NCBI GenBank assembly: GCA_945860295.1
Contig: CAMAQH010000002.1
Span: forward strand, 100,394-164,393
Reading direction: 5' to 3'
Source: Prosthecobacter debontii
Lineage (GTDB): Bacteria > Verrucomicrobiota > Verrucomicrobiia > Verrucomicrobiales > Verrucomicrobiaceae
DNA: 64,000 bases
Position numbers and translations under genes: made by a program. Shown piece by piece: positions 34,547 to 49,600 of the stretch (position 1 is its first letter; each line of letters starts with the position of its first letter). The notes beneath the pieces were generated by a model, which had not been told where the DNA came from, searched no databases, and worked only from the letters and a program-made list of their open reading frames with translations.

Positions 34547-34641
34547 GCCATGAAGTGAATGCAGGGTATTTACTTGGTTAATACATTTGTCTTTTTGGCA
34601 AGGTCTGACGGAGATCAACAAACTGCCAGGCGGCGGCAAAA

Positions 34642-37600
34642 TTACTTGGCTTGGAAGAGCACCCGGCCTGAAAGCTGGGGCGTGGTGGCTGGCGTTTCGC
34701 CTATACCTAAACCTGGAAGCTGGGGAATGATGACGAAACCGACACCAACCTGCACCCCATTATCCCGCACGATCTGACCAAAGAAGGCGACGGGCGTGCG
34801 GAGCACTGGATTGGGAGCCACGCCCTGTGGATTGGCCGCGCTCAGGGAGAAACTGCCTGAGATGGCACCCGTGGCGGCAGTCGCTGTCAATTTGGTCGAG
34901 GCGGGATTGGCCGTTAACTTCGGCAGATCAAGGGCGCTGGCCTTGAGAATCGTCAGGGAGATGTTGGGATTGAGGTTATCCACAACATCGCTCGGATAGG
35001 GATCTAGGATAGGTGGTGTATTCGCTGGGAGATCACCATCTTCAGAGAAGATCAACTCAGCATTGCGAGCGGGCAGCGTTCCCGGATCAGCGGGATCAAG
35101 TCCAAGCAGCACGGGTGGATTTGGATTGATAAGGGTCGCTGCCACCGGTGCGATGTAGCGCCCGCCAAAGGCCACGAGATTCACGGGGGTACGGACATCG
35201 ACGGGTGCTGTCGTGGTGCCGAAACCAGCGCGATAGAGTCGGTTGGCGGTCGCACTGTTGGGTGGGCAAACCCAAGTCAGGTTGCCACTCAAATCATTGT
35301 CGTCTGAAAGCGTGAGATTGAGTCCACGGTCAATCTGAAGGGTTCCGAGCAGCGATCCTTTGAGAGTCGAGGTGTAGAGAGTTTGGAAGACAAAGGATTG
35401 CCCGGTCGGACCCATAAAATAGCTGCCAGTGAAGCTCACATTGTCTGCCGTGCGACCTGCGAGTGTGTAGGTGCCAGCGGTGACAACCGTGAAGGAAGCG
35501 TAGCCCGTGCCCTGGGGCACAAGTAAGCGCAGAGTTGGATTGGTGACCAGCGGGTCCAGTTCACCGAGCGCCATGCCAAACGTGTAGAGTCCAGCGTAGG
35601 CGTCGGCTTTTGCAGACACATTGGCAACTGCGGCGGCGGCCCAGTTATTGCGCCAACCTTGGAAGGTGACGGGGGCACTCGTGCCCGCGATGATGGTGGC
35701 ATCAGAGAGGAGTGTTGTTGGCACCGTGCCCGCAGTGATTGCGAGCTTGAAGCTGATGGTCAGGCTTGGCAGCGTGGTGGTGGCAGGCAGGAAAATCCTA
35801 CCCTGAGCTGGCAGGACGTCGTTTACGTCGATATCAAGTGTGCCATTGGCCGCAACAAATGAGCGAGCGGCTGCACTGCCGAGGGCGACCTTGCCGCTGA
35901 TCGCACCTGTTGTCGTCACGGTTAGGTCAAATCTGCCGCCGAGATTGCCATTCAAAACAGGATCACGATCGATCGGTCCGGCAAAGATGCCGGCAATACC
36001 AGCAGGCAGAGCGCTGATACTGATCACGGTGCTGATGCTGGCTTTCGGCAGCACCGCATTCGAGATGGTGATCGTGATCGGGTAACTCAGTGGCGTTTTA
36101 ATGGGATTGGCGGCGGTAGGCCTGCCGGTGATGTAGCCAGTGGTAGCATCGACCTTCAGGCCTGGAGGCAGGCCCGTGACGGCATAGGTGCTCGGCGTGC
36201 GTTTCACATCCGCTGGCAGACCGCTGTCACTCGTCACAGGAATTTTCCAACTGTAAGCACCACCGACGATACCCTGAGGAGGCGATGGGAGGACATCGGG
36301 GAATTTGGGAGCCGCATCATAAACCCGCAGGAAATGTGTGCCGCCGATGACGGCTGCTGTGCCTGGGGCACCTTCCACACGGCAGGTGTAAACGTCGGTG
36401 TCGGTGTGGACAAGATTCTTGATGGAAAGTGTCTTGGTCGTGTCATTGGTGAAGCGCCCATCACCCGGCACAGGCAACCCATTCTTGAGCCACCGATAAG
36501 TAGGCCAGCGTGGCAAGACGGCGGAGGAGGGTCCCGCGACATTGACCGTCAGAGTGGTGATCTTACCCAACTGAGCCGCGACGATTTTGTTGGGGTTTTC
36601 CACCACGACGACGCGCGCCGCTGCGCTGGTGTTCGTGCTGATCTTGCCTGTAGAGATCACTTTGTTATCCAATCTGTACGTGTAGTCGCCAGCTTGGGCG
36701 AGCGTGATGTTGGGAATGACCAATGTGTCTGCATTTTCTCCTGGGATGGCGACGGCATTACGGCGCCACTGCTTGACGCGTGCATTGTTGTCCCCGCCGG
36801 GTGTTGCCGACAAATTCAACGGGCTACCCACGAGCAAAGTCTGCGAGATTGGCGACTCGAGAACCACTGCTGGGCCTGGAGGAGAAGCGGTGAACGAGCA
36901 AACATTGCTGAACATGCCTGCAGGGTTAAACGGCCCCTTGACGATGACGCGATAGGTGGCGGTATCGGTCACAGATACGATTGGAATGGTGTAACTGGAA
37001 TCGGTGGCGCCATCAATGTCGGTGGTTCCTTTTTGCCATTGATAGGTGATAGCTATTTCACTAGTTTCTTCACCACTCATGGTGACACTGAAAGTGATGG
37101 GAGAACCGACCGAACCGAGCCGAGTCGTCGGGAGATTGATGGCAAAGGAGAGCGGCCAGTCCACGGTTAGGGCCGCTGCATTGCTCGTCGCTCCACTTGG
37201 ATTGACCGGATTGATGACACGCACGCGGTAGTCACCTTCGGATAGCTGGTTGGCGCCTGTGACGGTGAATGTCTCAGAGGTCGCACCAGGGATGTCCACG
37301 TTATTCAAGGTCCATTGGAAGCTGATGGGAGCCGTCCCGGTATAACCACCGACAATGGAGAAGGTGGCGTTGGCTCCCTGCTGGATGGTCTGTGGATTGA
37401 GGGTTCCGGTGACTGCCGTGGGCTGCGCATCACCATTGGCGATAATTTTGCCCGTGGTGAGAAACTGCGTGGTGTCCCAGACGGTCGCCACGGGGAGTTG
37501 GAGTAGATTGAGCAGGTTCAGCGCACCGCCTTGGATGCTGAGTGAAGTGAAATCCAAGAGGTCAAATTCAGTGCCGAGGGTCGGCAAATAGCCCGACTCG

Positions 37601-40600
37601 AGCTGCACCAGAAGTCGTGAGGTCGCCGTGGTGAGGGAGATCGAAGTGCCTGCAAGCTTGGTAAAATTTGTCGCTCCGAGAGTAAACTCGACCACGGAGT
37701 TCGCATTGATTGTCAGTGGCTGATTAATCGTCAAGGTCTCGACAGGACTCGAAGATGCGGTTGGGTCACCGGGCCTGAGGATAGCAAGGTTACCCGGAGC
37801 ACCCGCCAGAGTCACTGCACTGTTGATGGAGCCGTTACCGCCGAGTGTGGCTCCAGCCAGGACCGTCACCGCACCTGTGCCTGTCGCGCTGCCCGTCGTA
37901 TTCATCACCAGCAGGGTGCCCTCATTGATGGAGATCCCACCACTGAAAGTGTTACTAGCATTCAAGGTGCTGATGCCAGCACCTGTCTTGATCAAGGAGA
38001 ACCGATCTTTGGTCACACCTACGCCACCGTCAGCCTCTGAAATGACCCCACTCAGCACCAACCCAAGGCCGGTGGAGGTGGAAGAAGTAAGTGTTAGGCT
38101 TTCCACCTCTTGGGTAGCGAGCCTTTGATTTTGCAAAGTCACCGCACCCGTGAAATTCACCAGACCTGAAGTCACGGAGCTATGCGCCCCAAGAATGGAA
38201 GTGCCTGTGCCACTGACGGCATTGACATCGACCGGATTAGAGATCGTCATGTCTGCCACTGTGGCTAGGAGAGCCACCGAGGTATTCAGGCGATCTTCCA
38301 CCCAATGCACGGCGGAGTAATTAAGATCGATGACATTGCTAGCCAGGAAATAAGCGTCACCGGCCGACGTACCGTTCTGCACACTGGCGCGGACACCATA
38401 AAGCATCTCCCCAGGTGAATCAAAGGTGGCGACACGAGCCAGATTCATAACACCCACCGAGAGGGAGAAGTTATCTGGATCAATGATGAAACGGTAAATG
38501 CCATTACGCTCGGGGTTGCTAGCCTCGTCCTTTACCAGAATCTGAGCATTGAGTTTGGCCGTCTCAATGTAGTAAACCTTAATGCTGTCTCCAGGCGTGA
38601 TGCCAACCCTGGTTCCGCCAAGCGTGAGGGAGATCTCAAAGTCTGTGCCACTTGGATTCAGCACGTAATAGGGCGTATCCGCCTGGGTCCCAGGCGGCAG
38701 GGTCTCACCAATTAACTGAATCTGCGTGCCAGCAGGAAGATTACCCGTCAATCGGTCTGTGACGGCATCGGTTGTTGTGGCCACCAAACCATAATACTGG
38801 CCGTCAACCGTAGCGCCCACCTTCACAAAAGCCCCGGAGCCAGTGTCACTGAAATTACGCCCATCATGAAGAGCGATGAATCGGCCACCCTTCGCCAACA
38901 CGCTGGTGAAGTTCGTCGCCCGGTCCGCGCTGATCTCCTGCGGCAGAGCGTCCCCAAGCTCCACGGTGGCCACGCCGAGCGCTGTGTCTCTGCTGACATG
39001 CAGAGAGCCTGAGCGAATGATGGCCGCGCCATTGACGGCTGTTCCTGGACCCGTCGTGACTCCAGGCATAGCCAAAGAAGTGCCAAAGTTATTAGCCGCA
39101 TTGCTGAGGTTGAGAATGCCATCTGTGATTAGCTTGAACCCTGCCGGGCCACTCAGCACGCCGGTCAAGGAAGTCGTCTGCCCTGAAGCAGGGGCAATCA
39201 TAAGGGAGCCGTTGAGGGCAACCGCACCTGACCAAGTCGTGTCACCATCGAAGCTAAGCCGCGAGTAACCGCTGGCGTCATTGAGTATGAGAAACTCTAA
39301 ATCACCAAGGGTCGCATTGTAATAACCAATCGCAGGCAGGCCATTCACCATAGCTAGCGACGTGAATCTTCCGACGTCATCTGGCGCGACCAGGACGGTG
39401 GGGGCGCCCCAGGCTGAAGTGCCGGTGGATTCGGGTGCCACGACATATTTGAGATCGCCATTGGTGGCGTCGTAGTAGCTAATGGCGGGGCGATCTTTGG
39501 GCGTGGTTGGCTGGCCGTTGACCAAAGCAAGGCTTGGATACTGACCGACATCACCCGCGGAATCCAGAGTGATCGGGGCACCCCATGAGGTGGCAGCACT
39601 GAAGGTAAGGGCCGAATCAGGTATCTTGAGAATCTCCAGTGTATCAGGGTCGCGGAGATTGTTGGTGATGCCTGCGACGTTGAGCGCACGGATGAATTTC
39701 AAATCCTGTGTAGTTGATTCCTGGTAAGCAATGGCTGGGAACTTATCCACCAAACTCAACGTGAAATGAGCGCCAACAGCCCCCGTGCCAGGGATGACCA
39801 CCGGCGAGCTCCAGTTGGTTAAGGGGGCAGCGAGACCCGTTCCAGTGGCATTGATCGCCACCACATACTTGATGACGTTGTTCGTCGCATCTCCATAGGC
39901 GATTACGGGTGTTCCAATGTTGGCGGCAGTGCCTGAGAGGGTGACTTCATCATCCGTTGCGCTGTTTGTGCCACGATTATCTTTCGTGAGAAGATCGCCA
40001 CCAATGTTGGCGATGATCATGGAAATACCCACACCCACATCATTCACCGAAGCATCCAGCACCTGTGAAGCGCTCCAACTGCCGCCATTCACATCATTGG
40101 CGCGCGCATACTCAAGTTCACCGTTGAGCACATCGTAGAAGCTGATGGCGGGGACGCCGTTCACGAACAGCAGAGACGAGTACTTGCCGACATTGATGAT
40201 GTTGCGTCCGAATCCAACGTCTGGCACGCCTTCACTAGAGATCCGCGCCACGACCTGCTGAGTCTGACCTATGATGCGGATAAAGAGTCCGCCCAAAACG
40301 ATCTTGCTGTCGGTCATGACGAACATATCCCGCACCTCTTGGTCAGGATTCGGATCGAAGGCTGCATCCACCGTGCCGTCTGACTTGACCCTGCCGAAGA
40401 AGTTGCGCGCAAAGTCGCCCAACTGGGTGAACAAGCCTGCGACAAGCACGTCGCCACTACTTTCCAACTGCAACCTATTCACCGTGCCATTGACTTCTTG
40501 AGCAAAAGTCAGGTCCACTGCGCCCGTGGTTTCGAGCCGAGCCAGACGTGTGCGGCTGATTACGCCGCCTGCAAAGGCACCGAAAGAGCCACCCACCAGC

Positions 40601-43600
40601 AGCTTACCGCCAGGCAGGAGAGCGATGTCATTGACGTCGCCGTTTGCATCAGGATTGAATGCGTTCAAGCTCCGCGCATCGTTGGAGATTCGGGCTAGAC
40701 GGTTGCGGTTGTTGTCTCCTTTGACGCTGGTGAAGTTGCCGCCGATCACAAAGGTTCCTGCTGGCTCCTGGGCGATTGCGCGGACCTCACCATTACGAAT
40801 ATCAGGTGAGATAAAAGTGGAATCCAGACTGCCGCTTGCAGTGAGTCTGGCCATGCGCGCGCGGGTCGAACTTCCGACCGCGGTGAAACTGCCGCCGACC
40901 AAAATACGCCCATCAGGTTGGGCGGCGAGGACGCGGACGTCGCCATTCAAATTAGGATCAAATGCCGCATCCAAGGTGCCATTGGGATTGAGCCGAGCGA
41001 TGCGATTACGCGTCACATTGTTCGCGGAAGTGCCATCGACACGAACCGTGGTAAAAGTGCCACCAATGACGATTTTACCGTCGGACTGGATAAGAATGTC
41101 ACGAACTTCTCCATTCATCACGAAGGCCTCAAAAGTTGTATCCAGCGAACCATCGGAGTGTAGACGGATGATTCGGTTTTTATCCACTCCGTCAATCTGA
41201 GTGAAGAAGCCACCGACGAGCACTAGGCCATCGGACTGCACAGCCACGGTGAGCACACCCGCTGCCTGAGCGAGCACAGGAATCGGAGTGCCCCAGAAGA
41301 CACCGGGGGCGTCCGTGGCACGCACATACATGAGGCTGCCATTCGTTTCATCATAGTAGCTGATAGCCGGGTTGCCGTTGATCAGGCTCAGGGACGGGTA
41401 CTTACCGACATTGTTACGGCTAGACACAGTGACCGGGACACCCCAACGGGCACCACGAGCATCTAAAGCTCGGACATATTTTAGGTCTGCATTTTCCGCG
41501 TCGTAGTAGGCCATCGCGGGATAGCCTTCGACGGCCAACATGGACACATGCTGGCCGAGATCAGCGAGGCCTTGGTTGCTATCCACCTGGGCACTGCCCG
41601 TCCAAGGAGAACTGGCGGCATTCACCGCGCCGATTTCGAGCTTCTTGGCCACGTTACCACCCTCAATCTCCAGCTCAAGCGCGGCCTGTGAGGTGGTATT
41701 CGTGTAGCTCGTGCCGAGGCGCACCGGCCCAGAAGTGCCTGCCATGCTACCAAACACATTCGCCACGTCGGCGGCGATGAGGCGGCCTTCGGCGACTTCG
41801 ATGCCGCCCGTGTTTGTGCTCGTCGCATTCAGGCGCAGCGTGCCAAGACCAAACTTGATCATGCGGCCGAGGCCCGAAAGCCCGCCAGCAAGCTCAGCCT
41901 CAATGGCCACAGGCCCGTCTTCGACACGGATGGCCTGACTGAAGGCACTCAAGTCGATTGGATTTTGGAACACCAGTTTATGGGTCGCATCGTGACTACC
42001 GAGAATGAGAGACGAACCATCAGGGACAAAACCATTATTTCCGAAGCGTAGCAGCTCAGGAGTCGCGCCACCACCCAAGTTCACCAGACGATCCGCCCCA
42101 TAAGCCGCAAACCCGCCATTGCCCTTGAACTGCACCTGAGAGACGCCGCTGCCAAGGCTACGAGTGAAGTCACCTAAACCCAGTCCGAGCACGCCGCCCT
42201 CGACGATCAGCGCGCTGGTGCCGCCCGAGTTTCCGATGCCCCCGGGCACAGCATTGGCTGAGTTCAGCCTCAGCACGCCGCCATGCACATAAGTATTGCC
42301 GCTGTAGGTATTGGTGCCCGCCAGTGCCGTGGTGCCAGTCCCTGTCTGCACAAAGTTAAGCGTCTCTACGAGTGTGTAAATTTGGCTGGTCTGATTACTG
42401 AGCGCGGCCTGACTCAGTAACAGCAAGCGGGCATCACTGTTCACATTCAGCACACGGGTTCCCGGTGCGATGCCCAGGCCAGAAATCAGCATTCCAGCTC
42501 GGACAGAGCGGAAGAAATCCGAAGCCGAGACAGACCCGACCTTCATCAGGGATTCTCCGGCCTTCAAGATGCCCGTAGGATTGGAGATGGTGACTTGCAC
42601 GCTGCGGTCCACCACATTGGCGCCCAGAGTGAAGGTGGCTGCAGGGTTGTAGTTGTGCATGATGAAGTCACCATTCACATCATTTGCCGATCCACCGGTG
42701 ATATTACCAGGCCCCAGGATCTGCTTGTCTCCAGCACGCACATTGTAGGCCGCGAGAATGGCACCGGAAACCAATTCCAAGGTCTGCCCAGCGTTGATCG
42801 TGATGACACTGTTCAAGTTGTTTTCATAGCGCATCAAATTCACATATTTCCGTGAGGTGATGGTGCCGTTGAAGGTTCTGAGATTGCCACTGGGATCAAG
42901 CCCGCCTTCAGAAACATCAAGCCCAGATCCCGCCAAACGAGTGCCGACCCAGCCAGAATCGCCTGGATTCATGTAGAGCGATCCGATATCATAAAAGGTG
43001 TTCGCCGAAATCACTCCCGCAGTGGAGGATTCAACAATAGCAAAATCATTCACTCCTCCCAAAGTCGTGTCAGCAGGGTTCTGATAGGTGGCCCATGGCA
43101 GAATCCTCTGGCGCGCGTTGCTGGGTAGGAATAGGAAGATGTTCGCGTTACCTGCATTCGCTTCGGGATTCTCGACAAAGCGCACCGTGCCACCAGCCAA
43201 TCGGAGGACGTCGGTCGGTTCTTCCTGACCCATCAGATTCAAACTCGTGGTGCGGAAGGAGGGCACAGCAACGAGATTGTTCGGGTCGGTGGCGGCGACA
43301 CTCGTGACTTTCACCTCCGAGCCGCCTTCTTCGACCACAAACTGACTGCCAAAGTTTTGCACCACGTTGCCTTCCGACGTGCCACGAAGTTCGAGTGTGC
43401 CGCCGGCCACACGCAGGCTGGTAAGGTTCGTGGTCGCAAAGTTGGATGCGGAGAAACCTCCAGGTGTGAAGTTCGTATCAAAAGCCTGCAGCAAAAGCCG
43501 CCCTTCCTCTACGCGAATGGATTCCAAGCCAGCATTGCCATTGAAGATTAGCGTGCCAGAGCCGTCTTTTTGCAGGCGGTCAGTGCCTGCTACAGCCCCA

Positions 43601-46600
43601 GTGAAGACGCTGCTGGTGCGCTCATGGCCGATATTGATGGTGGCCACTTCCGAAAGCTGGAAGCCGCGGTTGGTTCGGGAGTTTTCACCTACATACTGCA
43701 ATGTGCCGCCGTTGAAGAAGAGGTTTCCAGAACCCGCGTTTGAAGTCCCAAGACCGCCAGCAAGACCACCATCCGTCAGCGACTGAGCACGCAATGTTCC
43801 CTCACCAATGTAGGTGCTGCCGGTGTAGTCGTTGTCACCGCCAAGCACCAACATGCCTGGCCCGAGCTTCTCGATGCCTGTGGTCGGGGTGAATGTCAGC
43901 GCAGAGGACTCACCCGTGAAGAAATGGTTGGTGTTAATTTCAATATCACTCTCATTAAAAACGAAGGTGATGGTAGAACCCACGGGAATGCCCGGCCCAG
44001 AGATCGGCATACCAATGTAGAGATCACTGGTCGAAATCGTGCTCGGATTCAGTCCCACTGCGGGAACAGTCACACCAACGACGCGGCGCCTGTAGCCATC
44101 ACTCAGCGTGCCCACGCGCGTGACGGTCGTCGGGCCATTGGTAAAGGTCAAAATCGGGCGGGCACCGTTGTAACTGTGATCCTGACTCAAGAAGACCGTA
44201 TGACCATCTGGATCGATGCTGGAGATGACCGTGCCATTGGTAATGCCAGCACCTGAAACGACCATGCCCAAAGTTAGATCGTTGGTGACAGAAAGCCCCG
44301 CCACCACACGGCGATCAGCACTTGTCAGCCGCCCTGTGCGGGCGACTGGCGCGCGATTGGTGATCTTGGAACCGATGATCAGGGAGCCCAGTTCATTGTA
44401 TTGATGGATGAGGAAGTTTTGCAGATTGCCTTCACCCCTCATGGTCAGAGCACCTGCACCGACGATGGACGAATCATTGGCCCCCACCGTGGGTGAAATC
44501 AAAATACCACCGCTGCGAATGCCATTCACGCCAGTCAGCGAGACCGTGGAAGCATTCTGTGAGGCGAAGCGGAGCGAGAAGGTGTCGCGATTGGCCACCG
44601 AGATATTAGAAGTCACTCCAGTGTTGGTGAGACCACCGGGGCCCCAGGCATTGAGGTAAGAGCCATTGGGCATGATAAGTCCGTCTGCGGCACCTTCGTT
44701 TCTAGCCCAGTCCAGCTCTTTGCTGCCGTTGTCACTGCTACCATTACCGAGGAAAGTCGGAGCCCCGTATGAACCTGTATCAGCCATGAGGTCGGCATCC
44801 GAACTCCCGCCGGCTGAGGATTCGGCGAGAATGAGTTTCCCGCTACTGACGGCGGGGTTATTCGGGTCGCTCGAAACGAAGGCCAAGACAGCCGAATTGT
44901 TGTTCGTGTCCGTGGTCGTCTTAATGGTGTAAATATAAGGATCAGAAACCGTTCCCGATCCGGTGATTTCAGATGTGATGACGCCCGAGGTTAGCTGTGG
45001 GCGGATCGCCACTTTGACCCTGCCATTGCCGTCAGCACCGGGGAAGGCGATGGCATTGACGGTGAAAGTCAGAGCACCGCCGCCAACGCGTTTCTCGGCC
45101 CCCTCAGTTTGGACGATATGCACGCCCGTGCCGCTGGAGGTGATATCAACTGCAGGGCCATCAATGAGGGCACTCAGACGGAAGCTGCGATTTGCCCTGT
45201 CGATGACATAGTAGTCAGTGCCCGCATTCAGGCCGCCAGGAAGAGTGCCGTAGCTGCTGAGACGCACCTTGCTGCCTTTGGCCAGGCGGTGGTCACCCGG
45301 TGTGGTGAAGGTATTTGATGCTGGATTGGCGGTGAAGGAGGTCTGCGCGGCCAGGGTCAGGGTGCCGGTGCCGGGGCTGGTGATATCCACAATGGGAGTA
45401 ATGGAATTCAGCGGCTGACCAGGAGGCGGAGGCAGCGCGAGAGTCACCCCCAGAGGAGAAACATTGATGACAAAGTAGTTGGTGCTTTCACTGAGGCCTC
45501 CAGGCATGACCCCGGTGGTGGTGAGGCGGATTAGGGTGCCAAACACCAACCCGGTAGCACTTACACGGTCAGTGCTCGCATCCGCTGTGACGGGGAGCGT
45601 GGCGCTATTGGTGCCGGGGATCACCCAAAAAGCATTGGTCACCGCGTCACGAATGATGGCCCAAGCGCCGAGAATGCCATTGTTGTTGAGGATGTCCGTT
45701 TTAGCGATCCGGCCGACATCCACATAGAGAGAGCTGCCTGTGGATCGGAGGACGTTATTGAGGCTTAGGGTGCTGGTGCCGCTTTCCCGGTAAATTTTAC
45801 TGACACCGGCTTCGAGGACGGTTTGGCCGACGACTTCATCATGCGAGCCACCTGAGAGAATCACCGTGCCGCCACGGCGGCTACCCCCCAGTCGGAAATT
45901 GGCATTGTCAGAGAGTTTTGAGCCATTGTTCAGCGCATAGTCGAGCACGAGAGTTCCAGCACGCACGGCATATTCACGGCTCACATTGAGTAGATTAGTC
46001 GTCGGTGTCAGCATCTCTCCACGCATGACCACCGTGCCTTCACCTTCCTGTGCGATGAAGCCGGTGCCCAATAGGTTACCATTCAGAACAAGTTGCCCAT
46101 CCTGACCCACTCGGATTGTCGAGGTAGCGTTCACTTCGAGATTTCCCGACCAGATCGACTGTGTATCTGCTGGCACGACCAAGGAGCCGCCCTCAAAGAT
46201 GATGGTTTCAGGGGTCAGGTAATTCACATTCCGGAGTTCCAAAATACCACTGGCTAGATTGACACCCCCAGAGCTATTTCCTGTAGCATTCGTGGTGTAA
46301 TAGAGGGCACCGGCGGTCCCACTGCCGAAATCAAAAGTAGGCCCATTCAGGGTCTCTGAGATTTCGAAGGTGCTGCCATTGGAGTTTTTCACAAAATAGA
46401 CGGTGCTTGTCAGTAAACTTGCGGGTGGCTGGGGAAGAGGCACACCCGCAACGATCTGGGTATTGAAGCTCACCAGCGAACCATTCGGCACGTTGCCAGT
46501 GAAGGTATTGGCAACGTCGTCAAAGACGGTGGAGCGGAAGGAGTCAATCTTGGGCACGATCTTCACATTCGACCCAGTTGTGGAGATGAGCAGAGCGGCT

Positions 46601-49600
46601 CCGCCAGGGGTGGCTGCGATCTGGAAGCTACTCGCGCTGTTCGAGCCGACGACATAGTAAGCCGTGTCGGCCAGCACCCCGCCGGGTAGGGTGGTATCAA
46701 AGAAGACTGGGAAGGTGAGGCGAGTGCCATTTGGCAGATTACCGGTGAAAGTGTCATTCACCGCATCCACCACGGTGCTGGCGCCCGCCGTGCCTAGCGC
46801 ATCATTTTTAGTCACCACCAGAGTGCCATCATTGATCGATGTGAGGCCGCTGAAAGGCGCTGCCTTACCGAGCACCCAGGTGCCCTGACCTGCCTTCAAG
46901 AGACCGCTGATTTCCGAAATGGATTTGTCACGCAGCTCCAGCAGCAGGGTATTATCTCCACGGCCAGTTCCAGACAAAGTCAGGACACGAGAACCTGCGT
47001 CCTTGAAGGCAATCGGCGTGCTGATGCTCGGATTCCCACCAAACGGATCTCGGAACTCCTTACCGATGGTGACTCGGTCAATTTGAGTCACCCCATTGGC
47101 GACCAGTGCAGCGCCGTTCGGGCCAGAACCCAGGGTGAAGGAGCGATCCATGGTCTGTAAATCTGTCGGGGCAAAAGACAGGACCGCTTTATCAATCACC
47201 AGAAGAGCAGGATCAAAATCCGTTGCTTTACCCATTGCCGAATTGTTCGACAAAGTGGCGACGGAGCTCACGTTGAGTGCTCCCCCAAGGATCTCAAGCC
47301 CGCCACTGAAGTCGCTGGCAGCATTGCTTAAAGTTAGGGCACCAGGGCCTGTTTTGATGAGTTTGATAGGGGCTACATCAGGGTTTGGCCCGAGCGTGAC
47401 ACCATCCTTAATCGTACCGCTGTAAGTCTGGTTGGTGGTTAGGTTGAAAATGAGGTTTGTGGAACCCACCATACCGTTAGGTGCCTCGTTATTGGTGATC
47501 ACTGAAAGCGGGAAACTGGCTATCTCCTGAATGGTCTGTGAGCGACCTTGGAGCATGAGAACGCCACCACCACCAAGCACCAGCTTCAAGCCGCCAGTGC
47601 CGAGAGCCGTCTGTGTGGACAGCCTGAGCGTGCCGGCCTGCATATCGATTGGCTGTTCAAACTCACTCGTTCCCAACCAAGTATTGGTGCCGTTGATCGT
47701 GATGTCACCGAGCAGTGAGCGAATCGGCGCGGTGAAGTTATTGTTGCCTTCGATAACGAGCAGTCCGCCTTCCTGAGCAATGCCGCCGATGGTGTTGTTG
47801 CCCAAGAGATTGATCCGGCCTTCGAATCCGGCCTCCGTCCTGATACCAGCAGCATAGGTATTCGTGCTGAGCGCCGTGCCCAGAGTGAGTGTGTTAAACT
47901 GCGCGGCGGCATTACCTGTGCCAGCCCGCACTGCCAATTCTAACACGCCGAGAGCATTGATCGGATTGCTGAAGATCAAATTCACAATCGGCACGGCACT
48001 GGCAAATGTGGCGTTGTCATTGTCCGGGTTAGCCTGGCCGACTTCAATACGGCCACCTGCGGAACCGATGCTCAACCCGCGATTTTTGTCACCGGGCTTT
48101 CCGTCGTTGAAGGCGACATTAAAATCGGGCAGCGGCGTCACTGTGCCGGTCACCACGTGGCCGATTTGCAGGATCGCACCATTCAACTGAATTTGATCTT
48201 GGACAAACGAGGAGGGAGCCGCTCCCAATGACCCAGTGGCGGTGATCCGCAGGGTGCCGTTATTCACATAGGTTTTGCCCGTGTAGGTGTTGGTATTTGT
48301 CAACAATAGGAAGCCGGCCCCCGATTTACTCAGCCCGACCGAGCCACCTTTGATCGTGAGTGGCGTGTTCGCTGGCAGAGCCTGTGTTGTAGCAGCCGTC
48401 AGAGTGATTCGGTTGGTTCCGCTTCTGTCCACGGATTCAATGCGTGTGCCTGCAGGGATGCCCAAGCCGGATACCTCCATACCCGGCAGCAGGCCTATCA
48501 CGTTTGGCAGAGTCACCACTGTAGCGCCCACAGTCGTGACCGGAGCATTTAGCGTGACCGCAAAATCAGTGATCGCCGCATTGATGGTGACGGTGCTACT
48601 ATTGATCACGTTCAGCGTTTTTGGCACGTTGATCGCCGTGCCCACCGTCAAGTCGCCCAATGTCGCCGTACCAATGGTGGCGGTCGTGGCCAGAATACCA
48701 CCTGACTCGACACTGAGCATCTGTCCATTCATGGTCAAGGTCTGGCCCTGGATGTTCATGGAGTTGACAGCGCGCCGTGCGTTAAGTGTCCTTCCGGCCT
48801 GCATTTTGACATTGTCCGTGAGAGTCCAGCCCGGTTGGTCACCCAGATCATAGCCCGCTGAGGGATCTAGCCGCATCACACCTTTAACAGGGTCATATGT
48901 GGCCCACTCACCGTCAATTGTGGCCCAACCACCGATCAGGGCACTCTGGTCCAGCACTGGGTTTTGGGTGAACAAAACCCGATTTCGCGCATCCACGCCC
49001 AGTGTTCCAGGGAGATTCACAAGACCGGTGACGTTTTCTCTGGCCGCAAAGTCCACGGTGGCGCCCGGCAACGGCTGCAGAGAACCAAAGGTCAATGTGC
49101 TGGTGCCCGTAAGACCAGCGCGGAAAGCAGAAATCTGGAGTTGCCCCTGGCCGAGCACTAATTTTCCGATGGTTTCCGAAAAAACCGCGTTCACGCCATT
49201 ATTGGCAAAGATCAGATCCCCACCGCGCGACAGCAAGGTGGCCGCATCGTCAAAGCGATTGGTGCTGTTGCGGGTTTGAACAATGCCGTTTTGCGGGGTC
49301 GTGGTGGTGGTGGTGGTGACGGTATTGCTGATTTGTAACACGCCCGAGCTTTGGGTTCGGCCAGCGATCGAAATCGTGATCTGGGAGCCGCTAAAAGTGT
49401 CGTTCAATGAGCTTGACCAGGTGTTCACGTTCGTCGTTTCCAGTCCACCATTGCCCAGCGCCAGCGTTCTGCCGCCGTTGGTGAGCACCGCCTGAATCTG
49501 ATCAATATGCCGCACGTCATTGAGCGCCGGACTGTCCGCCGCCCGCACGACTGACCAGGCGGTGCCATTCGCCGACTTCAAAATGAGACCGTCCTGACCA

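Noticed and set aside
36334..37170. 278-codon plus-strand frame opposite the giant gene
   Set aside because: Antisense to Ig-like domains that are clearly coding; no start signal or homology.
49296..49320. GTG trinucleotide run as a phase-variation tract
   Set aside because: It is a multiple of three bases coding for a Thr stretch, so slippage would not change the frame.
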